A model generated the notes under the pieces. The model saw only the letters and a program-made list of their open reading frames with translations. It ran no database searches and was not told where the DNA came from. 64,000 bases of DNA, taken from the NCBI GenBank assembly GCA_021464415.1, contig CM038469.1, forward strand, positions 25,413,736-25,477,735, given 5' to 3'. This document shows, one piece after another, positions 11,031 through 24,493 of this stretch. Source of the stretch: Lonicera japonica (lineage: Eukaryota; Streptophyta; Magnoliopsida; Dipsacales; Caprifoliaceae). How positions within the stretch are numbered: position 1 is the stretch's first letter; each line of letters begins with the position of its first letter. Made by a program: the position numbers and the translations under genes.

Positions 11031-13168
11031 TAAAAGTGTATTTGTAAATTAATTTTTTTCCTTTTTAACCAGATAAAGAAGTAATAAATGAGTGTGCAAG
11101 TTGAAAATGGCTAAAATGGAAGGAAATTACATCATTCGATTAAATTGAGGCATTTAGCGCAAAGTAGATTACGAAGTAATAAATGATCATGCAAGTCAGA
11201 AATGACTAAAATTAATAACTTTCTCTTATCTTTTTGAAAAATAGAATTGATCACTCTTTGGTGTCCAAAAATACTATCACTTTTTTTTCCAATCTTTTTT
11301 TAAAAAAAATAATAATTAAGGACCAAAGTGGAATTTTTTATTAACAAGTCAAGTTTGAACTTGGAAGAGGGGGGGAGTGGTAATTACGTAGCCCTTCCCT
11401 TACGACTGTCCTTAAAAGGATTTTTTGAATCTCGTCCTTTTTTATATAAAGTAAGCATTGATATCATATAAGTTAGAGTCCATTGTAACTTTTGGATTAA
11501 TCACAAAGTTAACATTTTTTAACCACAAACATCAAACATCAGAACATTGGTTAACGTACAAATTTAACAACAGAGCCACAAATATCATAATTGTCTCTTT
11601 TTTGTATTAGTTTCAATTGAACGTATTAGAATTTTGCTTTGCGAGATTTGATGCGGGGACTTGGTCATAAGGATGATGCAATATTTTATATTGTCATAGT
11701 TGTTAGACTTCTTTTGGGAAATTTTATATACGCTTATAAATTTATTTAGTTTACCCCACTTAATTTTTATAATTTAATAGGAAAAAAAAACTAATCAAAC
11801 AATCTCATTTTTCTTCATAATAGCCCTTTCCCTCTCCTTTCATCTATTTTAACTTTCCCTCCTGCTCTCTATAATTTATTGATCATTTTGATATGTTGTA
11901 GTTGGTAAAAATTTGGGCAAATTTTGTACTAGTCTTCAATAAGTTTCGTATGTACTATACATATCATTTGTTGAAGGGCCTTTCTATTAATGGCGTCTTT
12001 CGACATGGATTGCAAAATTTTAGTCATTTTTTGTACGCATAAGAATTGAAGTGGTCATTAGTCTTTTAACGTGGATCGCAAAATTTTAGTAATTTTTTGT
12101 ACGCATAAGAATTGAAGTGGTTGCTAGAATAGGAAAGAAGCTAATGAACATATTTACGTGCAAAAATAGTATACAATCAATAGAAATCAAACGTATCAAA
12201 GTGGTTTGGGTTTTTAAGATTTCTATAACAAGAACTAGTAAATAATATACGATACAAAATATATATAACTCATCGACTATTCGACTCAACTCAATGGCAC
12301 ATTTCCACCATTAACACCGATAACAAAACATTAACCCTTTATACTGCCTCAACAGCCTCCCTCCAAACACAGTCCATTATCCTTGAGCTTAATGATTAAC
12401 CTTTACATTGTCATCTCTTTGTACGCTAAAATTAGCAGTTTTAATTTGATAGCAATGCAATCGGTGAATACATTGCTTGGTGTTGGTGGTGCTGCAAAAG
12501 GAAACGGTCTCAAACATATATGAACATGGCCGAAGAAAAAATCGTAAATGAAGCTTCTGAGGGTGAGATTGTACGTGAAAAATTTAGCCGATGTACACCC
12601 AAATGTCTAATATGGAGGCAGTCTTTACTAAGGCTGCTCGAGTTGACCTTAGCTTCAAATAAGGGAGTACGATATGCAAGGGCTTTAGCGAATTTAAGAC
12701 AAAAGCGGCAGAGAAGGCCCTTAAGAAGAATGGTATGTTGTCTTAAGTGTTAAGAGAGGAGAATGTGGAACTTTGATTCCAACAATGATAGTAATGAGAA
12801 ACTTCATGGTTAGTAACACTTTTTAATCAAATTCGTGGGACATTAGGAGCACGTTTTGAGCAATGTCCAATGTTGAAAAACTATTTCTTGCGTAAAACGT
12901 TGATTTATATAATGATAATGGGACGACCTATATTGAATCTGCGAATAAGGATGAATTCAAAAAGGCCTTCCATCAGCAATACGCGGATCCACTCGAGGGA
13001 GTTACAGCATCTCAGCGTCGTCGGACCATAGTTTGAGAAGTGCCTTTCCGACACCTAATCAGGGTGGTTGGGGGGGGGGCAAATAGGGCTATAAAGATTC
13101 TAGCGGTTACATTGAGGATGCAACTAAGATTTCGTTGCTTCTAGGTTCAAGAAGATAAACATATTTCC
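11031..13168. other. Intergenic region with no recognised gene
   Basis: Mostly AT-rich sequence. A stretch of about 40 bp containing GCAAAATTTTAGT is repeated at about 12010 and 12070. Short plus-strand frames at 12520-12753 (a basic, Arg-rich peptide) and around 12950-13030 look more coding-like than their surroundings but match no family I recognise. They may be decayed transposon remains. Confidence 0.4.
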
Positions 13169-13176
13169 TTGATGAT

Positions 13177-15194
13177 CATGGTCCAAAGTTGCGGTTTCGA
13201 GCGCTAATTCGGACACTCAATTTTCAACTCCGATATCGGTATCGGTTTCAGTTTCGGCGATACGGACCGATTTATTATTTAAAAGGCCTAAAAAATCACA
13301 AAAAAATATGAATTTTTTTAAAAGTATGAGATTAATAAGATGAATCAATTAGATAAGCACAATAACATTATATAGTACAAATTACATAGCCTATATCAAA
13401 ATATCACCATCTGTCACACTTGGTAATATAATATTACATCATAATTTAATAAATATATAAAAAGCACAAATATCTTAAATATAAGTTAAATTAAGCCTAG
13501 AATAATGATATGGATTATAATTATTATCATTACTCAATGACTCTAATGATGAGAAATGGGAATATAAAGGAGGTTATGAATTGGCACTTGTGGGGCAATG
13601 ATGAAAGGAATGGCTAGATGACCCATAATCAGGAAAATTTGGTTGGCCATGGTGGTGATAGTACCCAAATCCCCGATAATCGCTATTACCTGAAGATCTA
13701 TCATAATACGTTCCACAATCACTTCCATAATAACCACCGCGAGTAACAATACTATTATTAGATCCCCCACTACTTGCATAATATTGTGCAGAACTTCCAT
13801 AACCAGTGACAAAACATAACTATATATTCCGCCTATAGAGATGCTATGTATATGACTATCATAATTATAGTCGTATTCATGTCCACCTTAATAGTGTTGG
13901 CCTAAGTTTAAACTCTGCAATTAATCATCAATGTGCCAATAGCTTTGTGAATAGGGATCATAGTCACTAGAATGCTCATTATAACTAGGGAACCTTGTTA
14001 GATCTGTTAAATGCCTACGCTGCTCACTTATTCCAAATCGATATCTGTGGTCAGTGTCTTGTGTGGCATAATAATTATTATCTCCGCGTCATGACATACC
14101 TCCATCATGTTGGCTATCAGTATCAGGATTATAAGCACCACTAGGCCTGGCAACGGGTCGTGTACAGGTCGATTTTGTGTCGGGTTGAAATTGTGTCGGG
14201 TGAAAAGTGTCTCCACCCGTACACGACCCGTTTAATAAACGGGTGAAAAACTCAAATTCATACACGACCCGTTTAATTAACAAATGACACGACCCGATTC
14301 GTTTAACCCGTTTAAGATAAACGGTTCGATTCGGGTCGTATACGGATAACATTTAGTGACCCGCTAATAATTTAATTAAGTAATTTTTATATATATATAA
14401 ATTATATTTGGGTTACACGGGTTACAAACGGGTTTACACAACCCGAAATCGACCCGTATATATTCTTACCGGGTTAAACGGGTTTTATTCGGGTCTCGCG
14501 AATATACACGAAATTGACTCGTTTAATAAACGGGTTTGACGGGTCAACCCGATTATGACCCGCACCCGTTAAGGGTTCACCCAAACCCGGTAAATTCGTG
14601 TCGATTTCGTGTCGTGTTATCGTGTCGTGTTATAAATTGCCGGGCCTAAGCACCACCTTTACTACCACTACCTAGCCCAGCTCTACCATCATTATTAGCA
14701 TCATCATCATCATCATCCCCTCTGTCGTCATCGTAATTGTCACTTGAGAAAACGGTAGGATTAAGCCAATTTAATTAATCAAAGATTAACAAATTATTTT
14801 GGAACAATTGAACAAATCAATTTTTTTTTCAATAGTTGTCAATTTAATTAAGTAAAGATTAACAAATTATTTTGGAACAATCAACATTTTTTTTTCCCAA
14901 TAGATGCCAATTTACACTCTAAGTCTCTAAAGTCCAACATGGAGTAACTTTTTTTTTTTTTAACTTTAGTCACTTTATTCAATTATTCAATTATGTCACT
15001 TGCTCACTTTAGTCACTTTTTTTTTTAATATAAAGTGAAATATCGGCGACTCGGTGTGATTTCGGTAAAATATTAATGATATTTCAAAATACCGTAATTT
15101 TAATTGTATCGGGTTATAATAGCGGTTCGGCACCCCCTATTCTAACTCGGTATCCGCCATCTCGGATCGGTTTCGGCCGATACTTTGAACCATG
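13177..15194 (-). mobile_element. hAT element remnant carrying a Gly/Tyr-rich protein tail
   Basis: The element is bounded by 8-bp duplications TTGATGAT (13169-13176 and 15195-15202) and inverted termini CATGGTCCAAAGT / CATGGTTCAAAGT. Subterminal CGGTATCGG/CCGATAC motifs occur in both ends. On the minus strand, pieces of reading frame encode an Asp-rich stretch (DDDDDD near 14720) and a Tyr/Gly/Ser-rich C-terminal tail with GYGSSAQYYASSGG, ending at a stop at 13574-13576. Such low-complexity tails occur at the C-terminus of many plant hAT-dimerisation proteins. The catalytic part is absent, so this is a deletion derivative. Another element is nested at 14142-14648. Confidence 0.7.
14142..14648. 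mobile_element. hAT MITE nested inside the 13177-15194 element
   Basis: A 507-bp insert with perfect 8-bp duplications AGCACCAC (14134-14141 and 14649-14656). Termini are TAGGCCTGGCAA and TTGCCGGGCCTA. The interior is full of ACGGGTCGTGT / ACACGACCCG repeats in both orientations. It belongs to the same family as 56419-57150. Confidence 0.85.
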
Positions 15195-15309
15195 TTGATG
15201 ATAGATTGAATCTAGTGCCAGGATGTCATAGGAAGTATTTTTGTTGCAATGAAGGCATTCTGGGAACATATCTTCGACTATGAGACCGGCTACGATATAA
15301 AGAGAAATT

Positions 15310-15690
15310 CACTCACTTTAACAAAAAGAATAGATTTTCATTTAAAGGGGTAAAAAAATGATTTTTTTAATAATGTTTTGTAAAAATTATCTATATAATG
15401 AATAGATCATTTCCACAAAATTTCATAAAAATACTCAACCTAGAAGTAGGTGAGATGATCATCAAAAATTTCAAAGACAAAAAATGTGCATATATATCAA
15501 AATTTTCAAAGGCTGAGAATGCGCATATATATCAAATTTTCAATACACTGACTTCTAGGTTGAATTTTTTTTTTATGAAATTTGGTATGGGTGATCTACT
15601 CGCTTTATAAATCATCTTTACAAATTTTCATAAAAACAATTCATTTATTTACCCCTCCAAATGAGAATTCCTTCTTTTTATTAAAGTAAC
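15310..15690. mobile_element. MITE with long inverted repeats
   Basis: The left part (CACTTTAACAAAAAGAA, then a GGGGTAAAAAAATGA stretch) is mirrored by the right part (TCATTTATTTACCCC, then TTCTTTTTATTAAAGTAACG). CAACCTAGAAGT at 15437 and ACTTCTAGGTTG at about 15550 form an inner stem. It shares the ATGAAATTTGGT motif with the element at 2897-3270. Confidence 0.5.
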
Positions 15691-15699
15691 GCAATCCCT

Positions 15700-17570
15700 T
15701 TTTATAGTATAACTCTCTCTATGTATAATCAATTAAATTTCACAGATTATCTAGCCTTTGTAGTTTTGCACAGCTGTTAAAAAAATACAATACATATTAA
15801 TTCTATATATGCATGTCTTTGTGTTTACTAATTGTGTCTTTTCACTCTTTCCCTATAATTCTAATGAAATTGGAAACATAATGAACCACCTCCAAACATT
15901 CAATAAAATTCAAGCCCTTAAAATTGGAAACATATTGTATCTCATAGCTAGACAACAAAGACAACAAAGTTAATAAGAGCAAGCCAAGCCAAGCCAAGCA
16001 TTCAATAAAATGTCAAAATGTCGTAAATTAGATATATAATTTATCTCATAGCTAGACAACAAAGTTAATAATTTTAAGAGCAAGCCAAGCACATAAAATA
16101 GGTGGAAAAGGGGAAAAAGCCATTTGTAGTGGAAGAAGTAACGCTTAAAGATGATGACAACTAAAATTAACCTAAGTTGCAAGTAAAAAATGCAACACAT
16201 AACATGTGTTTTGGATCATGAGTTTGTTTCTAGTACGGTCCGGTTCATACAGATCGAGTCTTTTTAGGACGTTTTTTGTGTCGTAAAAACATTAAAGATG
16301 TTTTTTATGATGAATTTTTTTTTGTAAAAATGACCCTTCCGTACGGACCATTCCACACTTAAAAATTTTCATTGGATTATCATGTATCTACATAGATTTT
16401 AGAAGAGGAGTGAAAATACATCATAGGCTTCTATAAGTGTTCCAAAAACTTTTTTCAATAAACGATTGTTTTAAACAATGCTGTAAAAGGCAACACAAAG
16501 CCCATTACCCCTTGCATTTGACAATGTTGTAAAACCCACTACCATTAAATTTGCACCAATTGGATGGTTGAAGCATTTGTAATCATCTTATTTAATTGTT
16601 GCACAATTTTTCCAATGAAATCATCTTTGTCCAAATAAAACAATGTATTGCGCATTTCAAAGTTTGTTTAATTTAACATTAAAGTAATTAAGCCAGTTCT
16701 ACATTATTAAAGAGCATACAGTAAGATTGTTGGTACAAATTATGTATTCTTCATTTTTCACCTTTTGGTCATAGAGTTCACCTTTAACATATTGTGTTCC
16801 CTTAATTCTTCATTTTGCTCAATAAAGAGTGCACCAAGAAGAAAATCAAGTTTCACTTTATTGCAATTTGTGGTACTAATTGAGTTTTTTAATCACCACG
16901 TTTTGTCATTTTAATATTCTAGTATTCTGCGTACACAAAGTGTGATGGAACAATAAAACTACAACTGTGACACGCTCTCATATTATAGCATGAACATATA
17001 TAAGTTATGTTTCCCATAAGCAAAAATTCCAATACTGCCAACTAATGAAATGCACATGCCATATAGAACACACCAAACAGTGGACACAACTATTTTCTTA
17101 AAGGATACGATCTTTCAAGTATTATATTTGTCTTTGGCGAGAATGTAGATACAAAATTACAATACTTAAGTATCTATGATTTCTCGGTTCATAGACTACA
17201 AGCTCTTGTGATTGAGAATTACATATATGGTACTTGAGGGACTGCATTCTTTAAAAAACAAAACAAAAGATGTTGTTGACAACATCCTAAAAATGTTTGA
17301 AAACAAGAATTGCGACATGATTTTTCTCAAATTAAAAGCTTCACTTTGCTTTTTCTCTACTTTCTAACAAAACATTGATTTCAACATAATCAATACAATT
17401 TTTTTATTACAAAATTTCATAATTATTTGAAAAAGTAACAGGGTTGTTAATTTGATGTACAAAAAATAGAGAGGGGAGGGTGAACTTGAACAGAGGAATT
17501 ATAACTTTTACATATCTTTAAATAGGCAAACATAAAATAATCCTTTTGAGAGCACAAAAAAATTTCTTAT
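15700..17570. other. AT-rich intergenic stretch, nothing recognised
   Basis: No coding region, RNA gene or bounded element was recognised. There is a short direct repeat of AGCCAAGCCAAGC at about 15981-16000 and a repeated CATAGCTAGACAACAAAG (about 15942 and 16046). Confidence 0.4.
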
Positions 17571-17573
17571 TGA

Positions 17574-17715
17574 ATCTAACTATACATAACATTGGTAATA
17601 ATTACAGTGCTACTACAAATGATAATCTATTGCAGCAATTAAACAAACATCTTACCCTCAAATTCATTTGTTTCATAAATCATGATCAAATAAAACATGC
17701 ATGTTGTCTGATAAT
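17574..17715. repeat. 140-bp direct repeat, copy 1
   Basis: This segment recurs at 18478-18622 in the same orientation with only a few differences (shared blocks TAATTACAGTGCTACTA, CATCTTACCCTCAAATTCAT and ATGTTGTCT). The spacer of about 760 bp contains ACCACTTAAAA and AACGCCACC motifs. Confidence 0.7.
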
Positions 17716-18477
17716 GATATAGTGGAAAAGTTGTTTGTTAATCCAAAAAATAAGTGGCAACTGAATTTTTACCACTTAAAATTTGACAAACTAACCACTT
17801 AAAACATGCTATTCTAAATTACCTATTTTACCCCTGAAACACCTAAAAACACACGCAGCTCCTCCCTGGCTTTGCTTCATCTCCGGACCTGGCTTTGCTT
17901 CTTCATCTCCATCCCTTCCTTACCTTTTCTATTTAATTGATTAATTTTAAACTTCTTTTCTTCCTCTTTAAAGATCTATTAGCTAAGAACTGAAAATTTT
18001 AATAAAACCTTTTGCCTAACTTTTTATTTTTATTATTATTATTATTAAATATTCCAGCTTTTTAATTTTTTTTTATTAAGGTTATAAGTCCTTTACTTTA
18101 GGTTTTCTTGCATGGCACAATACTTATAAAATTAATTTTCTTTTTCTTCCATTAATTTTTTTCTAATTAAAAGGGGGTTGGTCATTAGCTTTCTAATGTA
18201 TATGATTTTTTCTGTGTAATGAGAATGAATGTGAAGGAGAAGGAGGTGGTGTTATGAGAAATTTGGACATAAATAAAGTGCCATCGGGAGAGGGAGAAAA
18301 AGAAGAAGATCATGAATGTGATCTAAATAAACTAATAAGGGTAAAATTGTCATATTAAAAAAAATAGTTTTCAGGTGTGTTATATTCAAATAAACAACAT
18401 TTTTTTTCAGATATAATTTTCAGAACTAAAAAAACAGTTTTCTCAATTTCAGTTTTCAGTTATTTTATCAAACGCCA

Positions 18478-18622
18478 CCTAAACTATAAATAACATTAGT
18501 AATAATTACAGTGCTACTATAAATGATAATCTATTGATACGATTAAACAAACATCTTACCCTCAAATTCATTTGTTTCATAAATCATGAACAAATAAAAC
18601 AAGCATGTTGTCTCATAATGAA
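18478..18622. repeat. 140-bp direct repeat, copy 2
   Basis: Second copy of 17574-17715. The arrangement suggests that a segment of about 900 bp was duplicated or that DNA was inserted between two repeats. No gene is seen from 18622 to 19060. Confidence 0.7.
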
Positions 18623-19059
18623 TTATAACTAAAGACCCAACATCCAGAATTAAAGTGTTAAAAGTTCAAAAGGAAGAGTAATTACTGCATGGGTGTTATG
18701 GTTAGGTTTCAAAATTTTTTTTTTTTTGTAGATATTCTATCTTGTCTCTTGCAATTTTTACTCTGGAGTTGTAGTAGATTAAAGACCATAAACCTAGAGA
18801 TACCGTTTCAAAAATAAATAAATAAAAATAAACCTAGAGATACAATCAAGAGGCGCTATATTTTCGAGTAATATGGGAGAAAAATAGGTTGGTGAGGTGG
18901 AATGTTGCCGCATAAAACCATTTGTGGAAAACGGGGAAAAGATTAAAAAATAAAAAAATAATAATAATGGGGCACGTGGAGGAATACGGTGAAAAGGGGT
19001 CTATCATATATATTAGTTATACAATTTTGAGAGAAAAAAGAAATAATCTAATTTTTATT

Positions 19060-19725
19060 GGAGTTAGGGGTGGAATAATCGAACTGAAATGGTCGATTCA
19101 CGTTGGTTTGTATAAAATATAAATTGTTACCAGACCGATGTGCTAAGTAAAACAAAATTCAGTTTAATCGAACCCATTGGTTGGTTAGATTTAGGTGATA
19201 TAAAAACCGACCATTGCCTTTGTACACGTGTTTGCAAAATTAACCTTTTTTAAGAAAAGAGAAGTTTTCATATTGAATATTAACTTTCATATTAAGTTTT
19301 TTTTTTTTTTTTGAAAACTTACTTTCAGATTAAGTATATCGAGTACTAATTGTGATGGGCCTAATTCTAATAAAAGTGGTAGCGGGCCCTTATATAATAA
19401 AAATGAAAGTGGACCTAAAGCAAAATGGAAAAGAGTTAAAAGAAAGGAAAGTTACCTGACCCTAAATCTGATAAGGGCTCTATTGAGCCTCACTATTCAT
19501 CAAAGAAATGATTGGTACAAGAATTATTAGCAATATTTGTTATATAAAACACAAAAAAAAAGAAAAATTGTCGATCGTTGGTTGAAACTAAATATATACA
19601 TAAATCATATTGACACCAGTATCGAGAATGGTCGGTAACCGACCAAAATCCGTCTGTTCGGTTACCATCTATTTTAATTTAGTTTGGCTGGTATTAAGTT
19701 TTCAGTCTAAAAAATCCACCCTAGC
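19060..19725. mobile_element. hAT-like inverted-terminus element
   Basis: The left end TTAGGGGTGGAATAATCGAAC and right end AAAAATCCACCCTAGC are inverted. Subterminal GGTCGGTAACCGACC motifs, including one near-perfect palindrome at about 19629, mark the inside. An 8-bp duplication was not found, so boundaries are approximate. Confidence 0.5.
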
Positions 19726-19989
19726 TAATTTGAGTAAGAAATTATAAAATTTCCTTCAAAGATGTGTTATCTTTGTTGTTAATGTTATGAAGGTGAAATC
19801 TTTTCTAGTTAATTGATTTTACGTTTCTTTTACTATCACGATGATTGGTTTTTCCCCTTTATAATAAGATCAAAGCAAGTGCACTAACATAAGTTGTGTA
19901 GGTGGTTGGATTTCCAAATTACCTTCACTTGTTTTCGAAGGAACTTGAAAAGTTGTAGGAATTATACGCGAGTATATAATTAACATAGC

Positions 19990-20290
19990 AAATGTTATAC
20001 TTTCTTACAAATTTTATCACATATTTTTACCAGCATGTATTACATAGGTTATATCTTTACAAGATACTATGAGGGCATAACCCGTTTAATACATTCGATA
20101 AGAATATGTGGTAAGTTTTGTTTGTAAGAATAGGTTGTAAGTTTTGTAGGTAAGAAAAGCTTTTTCCAATTAACAAAGAGTAATGCTATATTTACCTATA
20201 AATCTTACCACATATTTTTACCGGCATCCATTATATAAGTTGTATTTTCACAAGATACAATAAGAATACAACCCATTTAATGTGTCTGAT
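19990..20290. repeat. Foldback repeat and a partial second copy
   Basis: At 19998-20130, TTACAAATTTTATCACATAT is mirrored by ATATGTGGTAAGTTTTGTTT, forming an imperfect hairpin around TTACAAGATACTATGAG. A second copy of the left arm and centre follows at about 20182-20290. This looks like a small MITE and a truncated sibling. Confidence 0.5.
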
Positions 20291-20711
20291 TGTTGAATAA
20301 TTTTCCATACAAGTGTATTCTCAACCTTGTAAATGTTGTTAACAAATTCTCCTGAACATTGGAATCTTTTCCTTTACATACAAATACAAGGACATAGGAA
20401 AAGATGAAGCAGTGGGTGAATTTCCGTTGGTTGTCTTGTTTTTCCTTCGTGAACATATTTCAAACGCTTTTGATGAGAATGTGATGAATTGTCTTTACTT
20501 GGCAGACACAGGAAATATGGAAACAGAAAATGTGGAGTTTAATATGAATGTGATAATATATCTATACTTCTATAATCTACACTATCAATTACATGCGAAG
20601 AAGGCTTTTGGTGTCTCAAATGAATTTTTAGATCGAATACCCTTATTTGTTAAGAAAATAAAGAAATCTCAATTAAGAAATTCAAACTCAAAACCTTACA
20701 CATGAAATGAT

Positions 20712-20835
20712 CTATATATTTTACCACTTGAGCAAACACTATTATGTTACAAAAGTGTTAACACTTCACCAAAGTCATTTATTGGCTCTTTACAATTATT
20801 AGAACGCCCTCTCCGGTATCTTTCCCATCAAGGAT
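20712..20835. repeat. Dispersed repeat shared with 32740-32870
   Basis: TATATTTTACCACTTGAGCA and the following 110 bp, including AAAGTGTTAA, TTTCACCA/CTTCACCA and ACAATTA, recur near 32740 in the same orientation with moderate divergence. Its nature is unknown. Confidence 0.5.
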
Positions 20836-21098
20836 AATTTAGTAGAGTGCCTTAACTTATTTTTATTGTATTCTAGATCTTCCCCACACTACTTGCATGA
20901 ACTCCCTCCTTTTTCTCTTTACACCATTTATCAGCTACTTCCGCTATTTGTACTCCTTTGAGACCTAATAATATCGTATAATTTTTTTTCTTACTATGTA
21001 CTCTTATCGACTATTATATTGAGTGAGAACCCAATTCAGCAGAAGTTGTGTCAAATTTTCTTTATTCCTATTTTGACTTTGTTTAATAATATTACACT

Positions 21099-21469
21099 CA
21101 GGGGCGGAGCTAGTGAGGAACCCCGGCCACGGCCCCACTTGAAATTTTGAGAAAATTTGCCCAAGTATTTGGGTTCTTTTTGAACAGTAAGAAAATACAG
21201 GGGGGTTTGTGAAATTATGAGTACACATAAGGTAGGAGGTTGTATTTAGGAAACTTGATTAACGGCAAGGGGTGCTCGTGCGGGAAGATGTAATAGTTCA
21301 GGGTAAGGATTCGTAATTAGGTTAAATTTGATAATAATTGGTATTCTTCCCGAATCTCACTTTGTCAGTTTCTTCTTCTTATTCCAACAACTCATTTTCG
21401 TGCTCTTCTTCCTGTAGCTCCTGAAATTAATTTGGCCCCTCCTGAAATCAATTTCTAGCTCCGTCCCTA
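21099..21469. mobile_element. hAT MITE with 8-bp target duplication
   Basis: A 371-bp insert flanked by ATTACACT (21091-21098 and 21470-21477). Termini are CAGGGGCGGAGCTAG and, inverted, TAGGGACGGAGCTAG. No coding capacity. Confidence 0.8.
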
Positions 21470-24400
21470 ATTACACTTATTTACATGTACGGCAGCCAAG
21501 GTTAAATAAGTAAAATAACTAACCTACAAAATAAACCTAAAAGACTCTAATTTTATCCCCAGCTGTTTCCACTACTCCAATTTTACTCTCCCACATTTCC
21601 GGTCTCTATTGCCCTCTCCTTAGTAACTTTGTGTATGACTAGTGGAGATGTTAGAAAAGGTTTATTTACAACTCTATTTATTCTTTATAAACATCTTAAA
21701 CATAATTGTTACATTCACATCATCACAGGTATTTTCCCATGTATCTCTCTTTTTGTCTTCACTACTCTTTGTATGTATATTTGGTTTTATATTATTTGCA
21801 ACTAAAACCCAAAGCCTTAAAGGGTTAATTTTTTTTATGATAGTGTAAGTAACAAGATTCAAACTTTTACTGACAACTATGTTTTATTAAAGCTTTACCC
21901 TTTGATAAATCACAAGTATAAATGCAAATACACTAATTAGCATACAAATCAATAAGAAATAACACACTACTTCATTTTACTATATCGTCAAGCGTAAATT
22001 TTTACATTTAAATTTCGAATTTGTAACATCAGAGTCGGTTATACATCATTCAATATGGTGAGTCCTTCATATTATCGTCATGATTATTTTGAGTTTCAAA
22101 AATTGAGTTTTTATGTATTTAATATTGGTAAAATGGGCATTATGAAATGTTTAATAGTCCAGTTGGCATTATCTTTACTACTGATGTAGTTGTCACTAAT
22201 TTGGTAGACTGGTTGGAGGCTCAAGATCGGGTAGATTGGCCAATTAAAATCAAGACCTCTTGTGGGGGAATCATAAGTTAAAATGCCTCGTGGGCTGACA
22301 GCTAAAGGCCAAAAGCTTGGTAAATTGGTTGGACGAACATAAGAGCTTATCTTCTAAGGCAAAAATAAAAATTTATCTTTATTTTTTAAGGCGAAGTTAT
22401 GAATAAGACCATGCTCGGCAAAGCATCTTATGACCTTCTTTCTCAAAAAGGTAAGATTCACTGAGGCCTCATAAACCAACTATGTGTTGGTGGCGTACCA
22501 ATGATTTGACAATCTTTAAATGAAGTTTTTAAAATTTTTGCGTGGAAGTTTTCATAGTTTTAATTCATTGTACTTGGCTAATTAAGACAGGTCACTAGAT
22601 TAAATTTATCAATTGATTAAGTTAGTTCGTTAATTAAACATGCAAGATAACACAAACATTTGAAAAGGAAATTTCATTAATAATTGAGTACAAAAGTGGG
22701 GCTTCTTGGCCCAATTAAATAAAAAAAATTGATAAATTAGGCTTTAGTTGAAACATTCTCTTGACCAACCACCACTTTGGAGCTAGCTGGACGATCCTTC
22801 TTGACAGTAGGATTGTTGTTTTGAACCAGGCCTCCTGTGTTAGCTTGAACCTCGGTATGAAGTTTAGTAAAGTTCTTAACCACTTGATCATCTTTGGGCT
22901 CCTCAGCCTTTTCCTTTTCTTCTTCATATTCTTCTTCATCGTCAAAATCTAGCCTTGTGACCTTCTAGCGTAAAGGGTTATCAATAGGAAGTTGAAGTTG
23001 ATTAAGGGCAAAGTCATAGCCTTCTTGATATATCTCCCATTTTATCGAGTTGAGTGGCTGAGCATAATGAAGGTCCACCTCTAACTTCCACTTCTAGCTC
23101 CCATTTATTCTTCATATAATGTAAGGAAGAGTTAGACTCAGCAAAATCCTTCTCGGCCTTTGATTAACCCGCTTCAGTAGCATCCCTAGCCCTTTCCAGT
23201 TCTTCAACTCTAGCCCTAAGCTGAGATATCTCTATAAATTGAGAAGAGTTGGTAGTCTTAGCAAGATTGAGGTATTTATTGGTATCCTCCAAATCCTTCT
23301 TGTACTTGTTTATACCTTTTTCCACCATAAGGAGTTTCTTGGTGACCTTGGATCTAGTCTCAATCATGGTGTTGTAATCAGTGAAGAGTTTGGAGATTTT
23401 GTTTTGTCTTCTCTCCTCTAAGTCACAGAAGAAAAGTAAAAGAATTGAGATGGAATTAAAATGTTGAATCGATTGGAGACACACCTTAGTAAAGAGAGGA
23501 AGCCATCCTTCCTAAGCTCTGAATCAGACATGTGTTTAGAACTTATTGGTCTTTAAGCAGGGTGGCCTGGGTGAATAAGTTACAGGCCACCCCACATGAC
23601 TAAAAGGCCGACTGATTAGCCGTGATCGCCTTCTCCTTGTACTCAAAGTTGGGAGAAAAAGTTTTTGTTCCTTCTAAAGCCTTCTTCAAATTTTTAACTT
23701 TAAACGGCCCCTCGATGTTGATTGGCATATCCAAAGAAAGATTTTCCTGGGCATCGTCAGGCCTAGATTATTATTGAGCAAGCCTCCGCAATTAGGGGTT
23801 ATTATCCCTAGTTCCAAGAGAAATCGGCTTAGCAGGAGCCAACAAAGACTTCATAACCTGCCTTTGTTGCTTAGAGGCAGGCGGGTCAATTTATTTTTCA
23901 AGGAACCATCCCCAGCCTTCTTATTCATTTTCTACTGCTTTTTCTCTTGCCTGGAAAATGCCTTTACATCTGCTAGCATGTTGTTAGAACTAGCTTATGA
24001 GTTCTCCTCGGATAGGCTCCTTTTAGAAAAAATAGCTATAGGACTTTGGCTGCCTCGGATATAGTGTGCTTCTCCCTATAAATAAGCTGCTTCATCTTTA
24101 GGCTGATTATTTTTTGATGACCCTACTCAGTCAGGGTCAGGTTTAAAATCCTTTTTAGAGCTTTTCTGACCAGAGCTTTTCTGACCAGAGCTCTTAGAAA
24201 ATGAAGCAGGAAGAATCCACTATCCTCTTATGGCAGTCGAGAAAGTGCAAAACTTGCATTTCCTAGGTTTATTGAGGAATATTGGAACTGGTTCCCTGAG
24301 TTGGTTGGTTGTGGTGATAGCCAAGCATTCTCTACCCTAATGCAACCCTTCTCGGTCCTATTTAGATCACACTAGGGGATGTCTTTGATTTTTGGTCGAA

Positions 24401-24493
24401 CCTCTTTCCTGTTCTTCTAAACTAGGGGCTTCTTCAAGTGGGGAGGCCTACCTTTCTTATCTAGATTTTAATAATACATTGTTTAAAGTTTCC

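Noticed and set aside
13543..13812. 89-codon hydrophobic frame on the minus strand
   Set aside because: It is a shifted frame of the Tyr/Gly-rich tail, which explains the region better.
22761..22952. Plus-strand hydrophobic frame
   Set aside because: It is the complement of the acidic/charged C-terminus of the minus-strand transposon-type gene.
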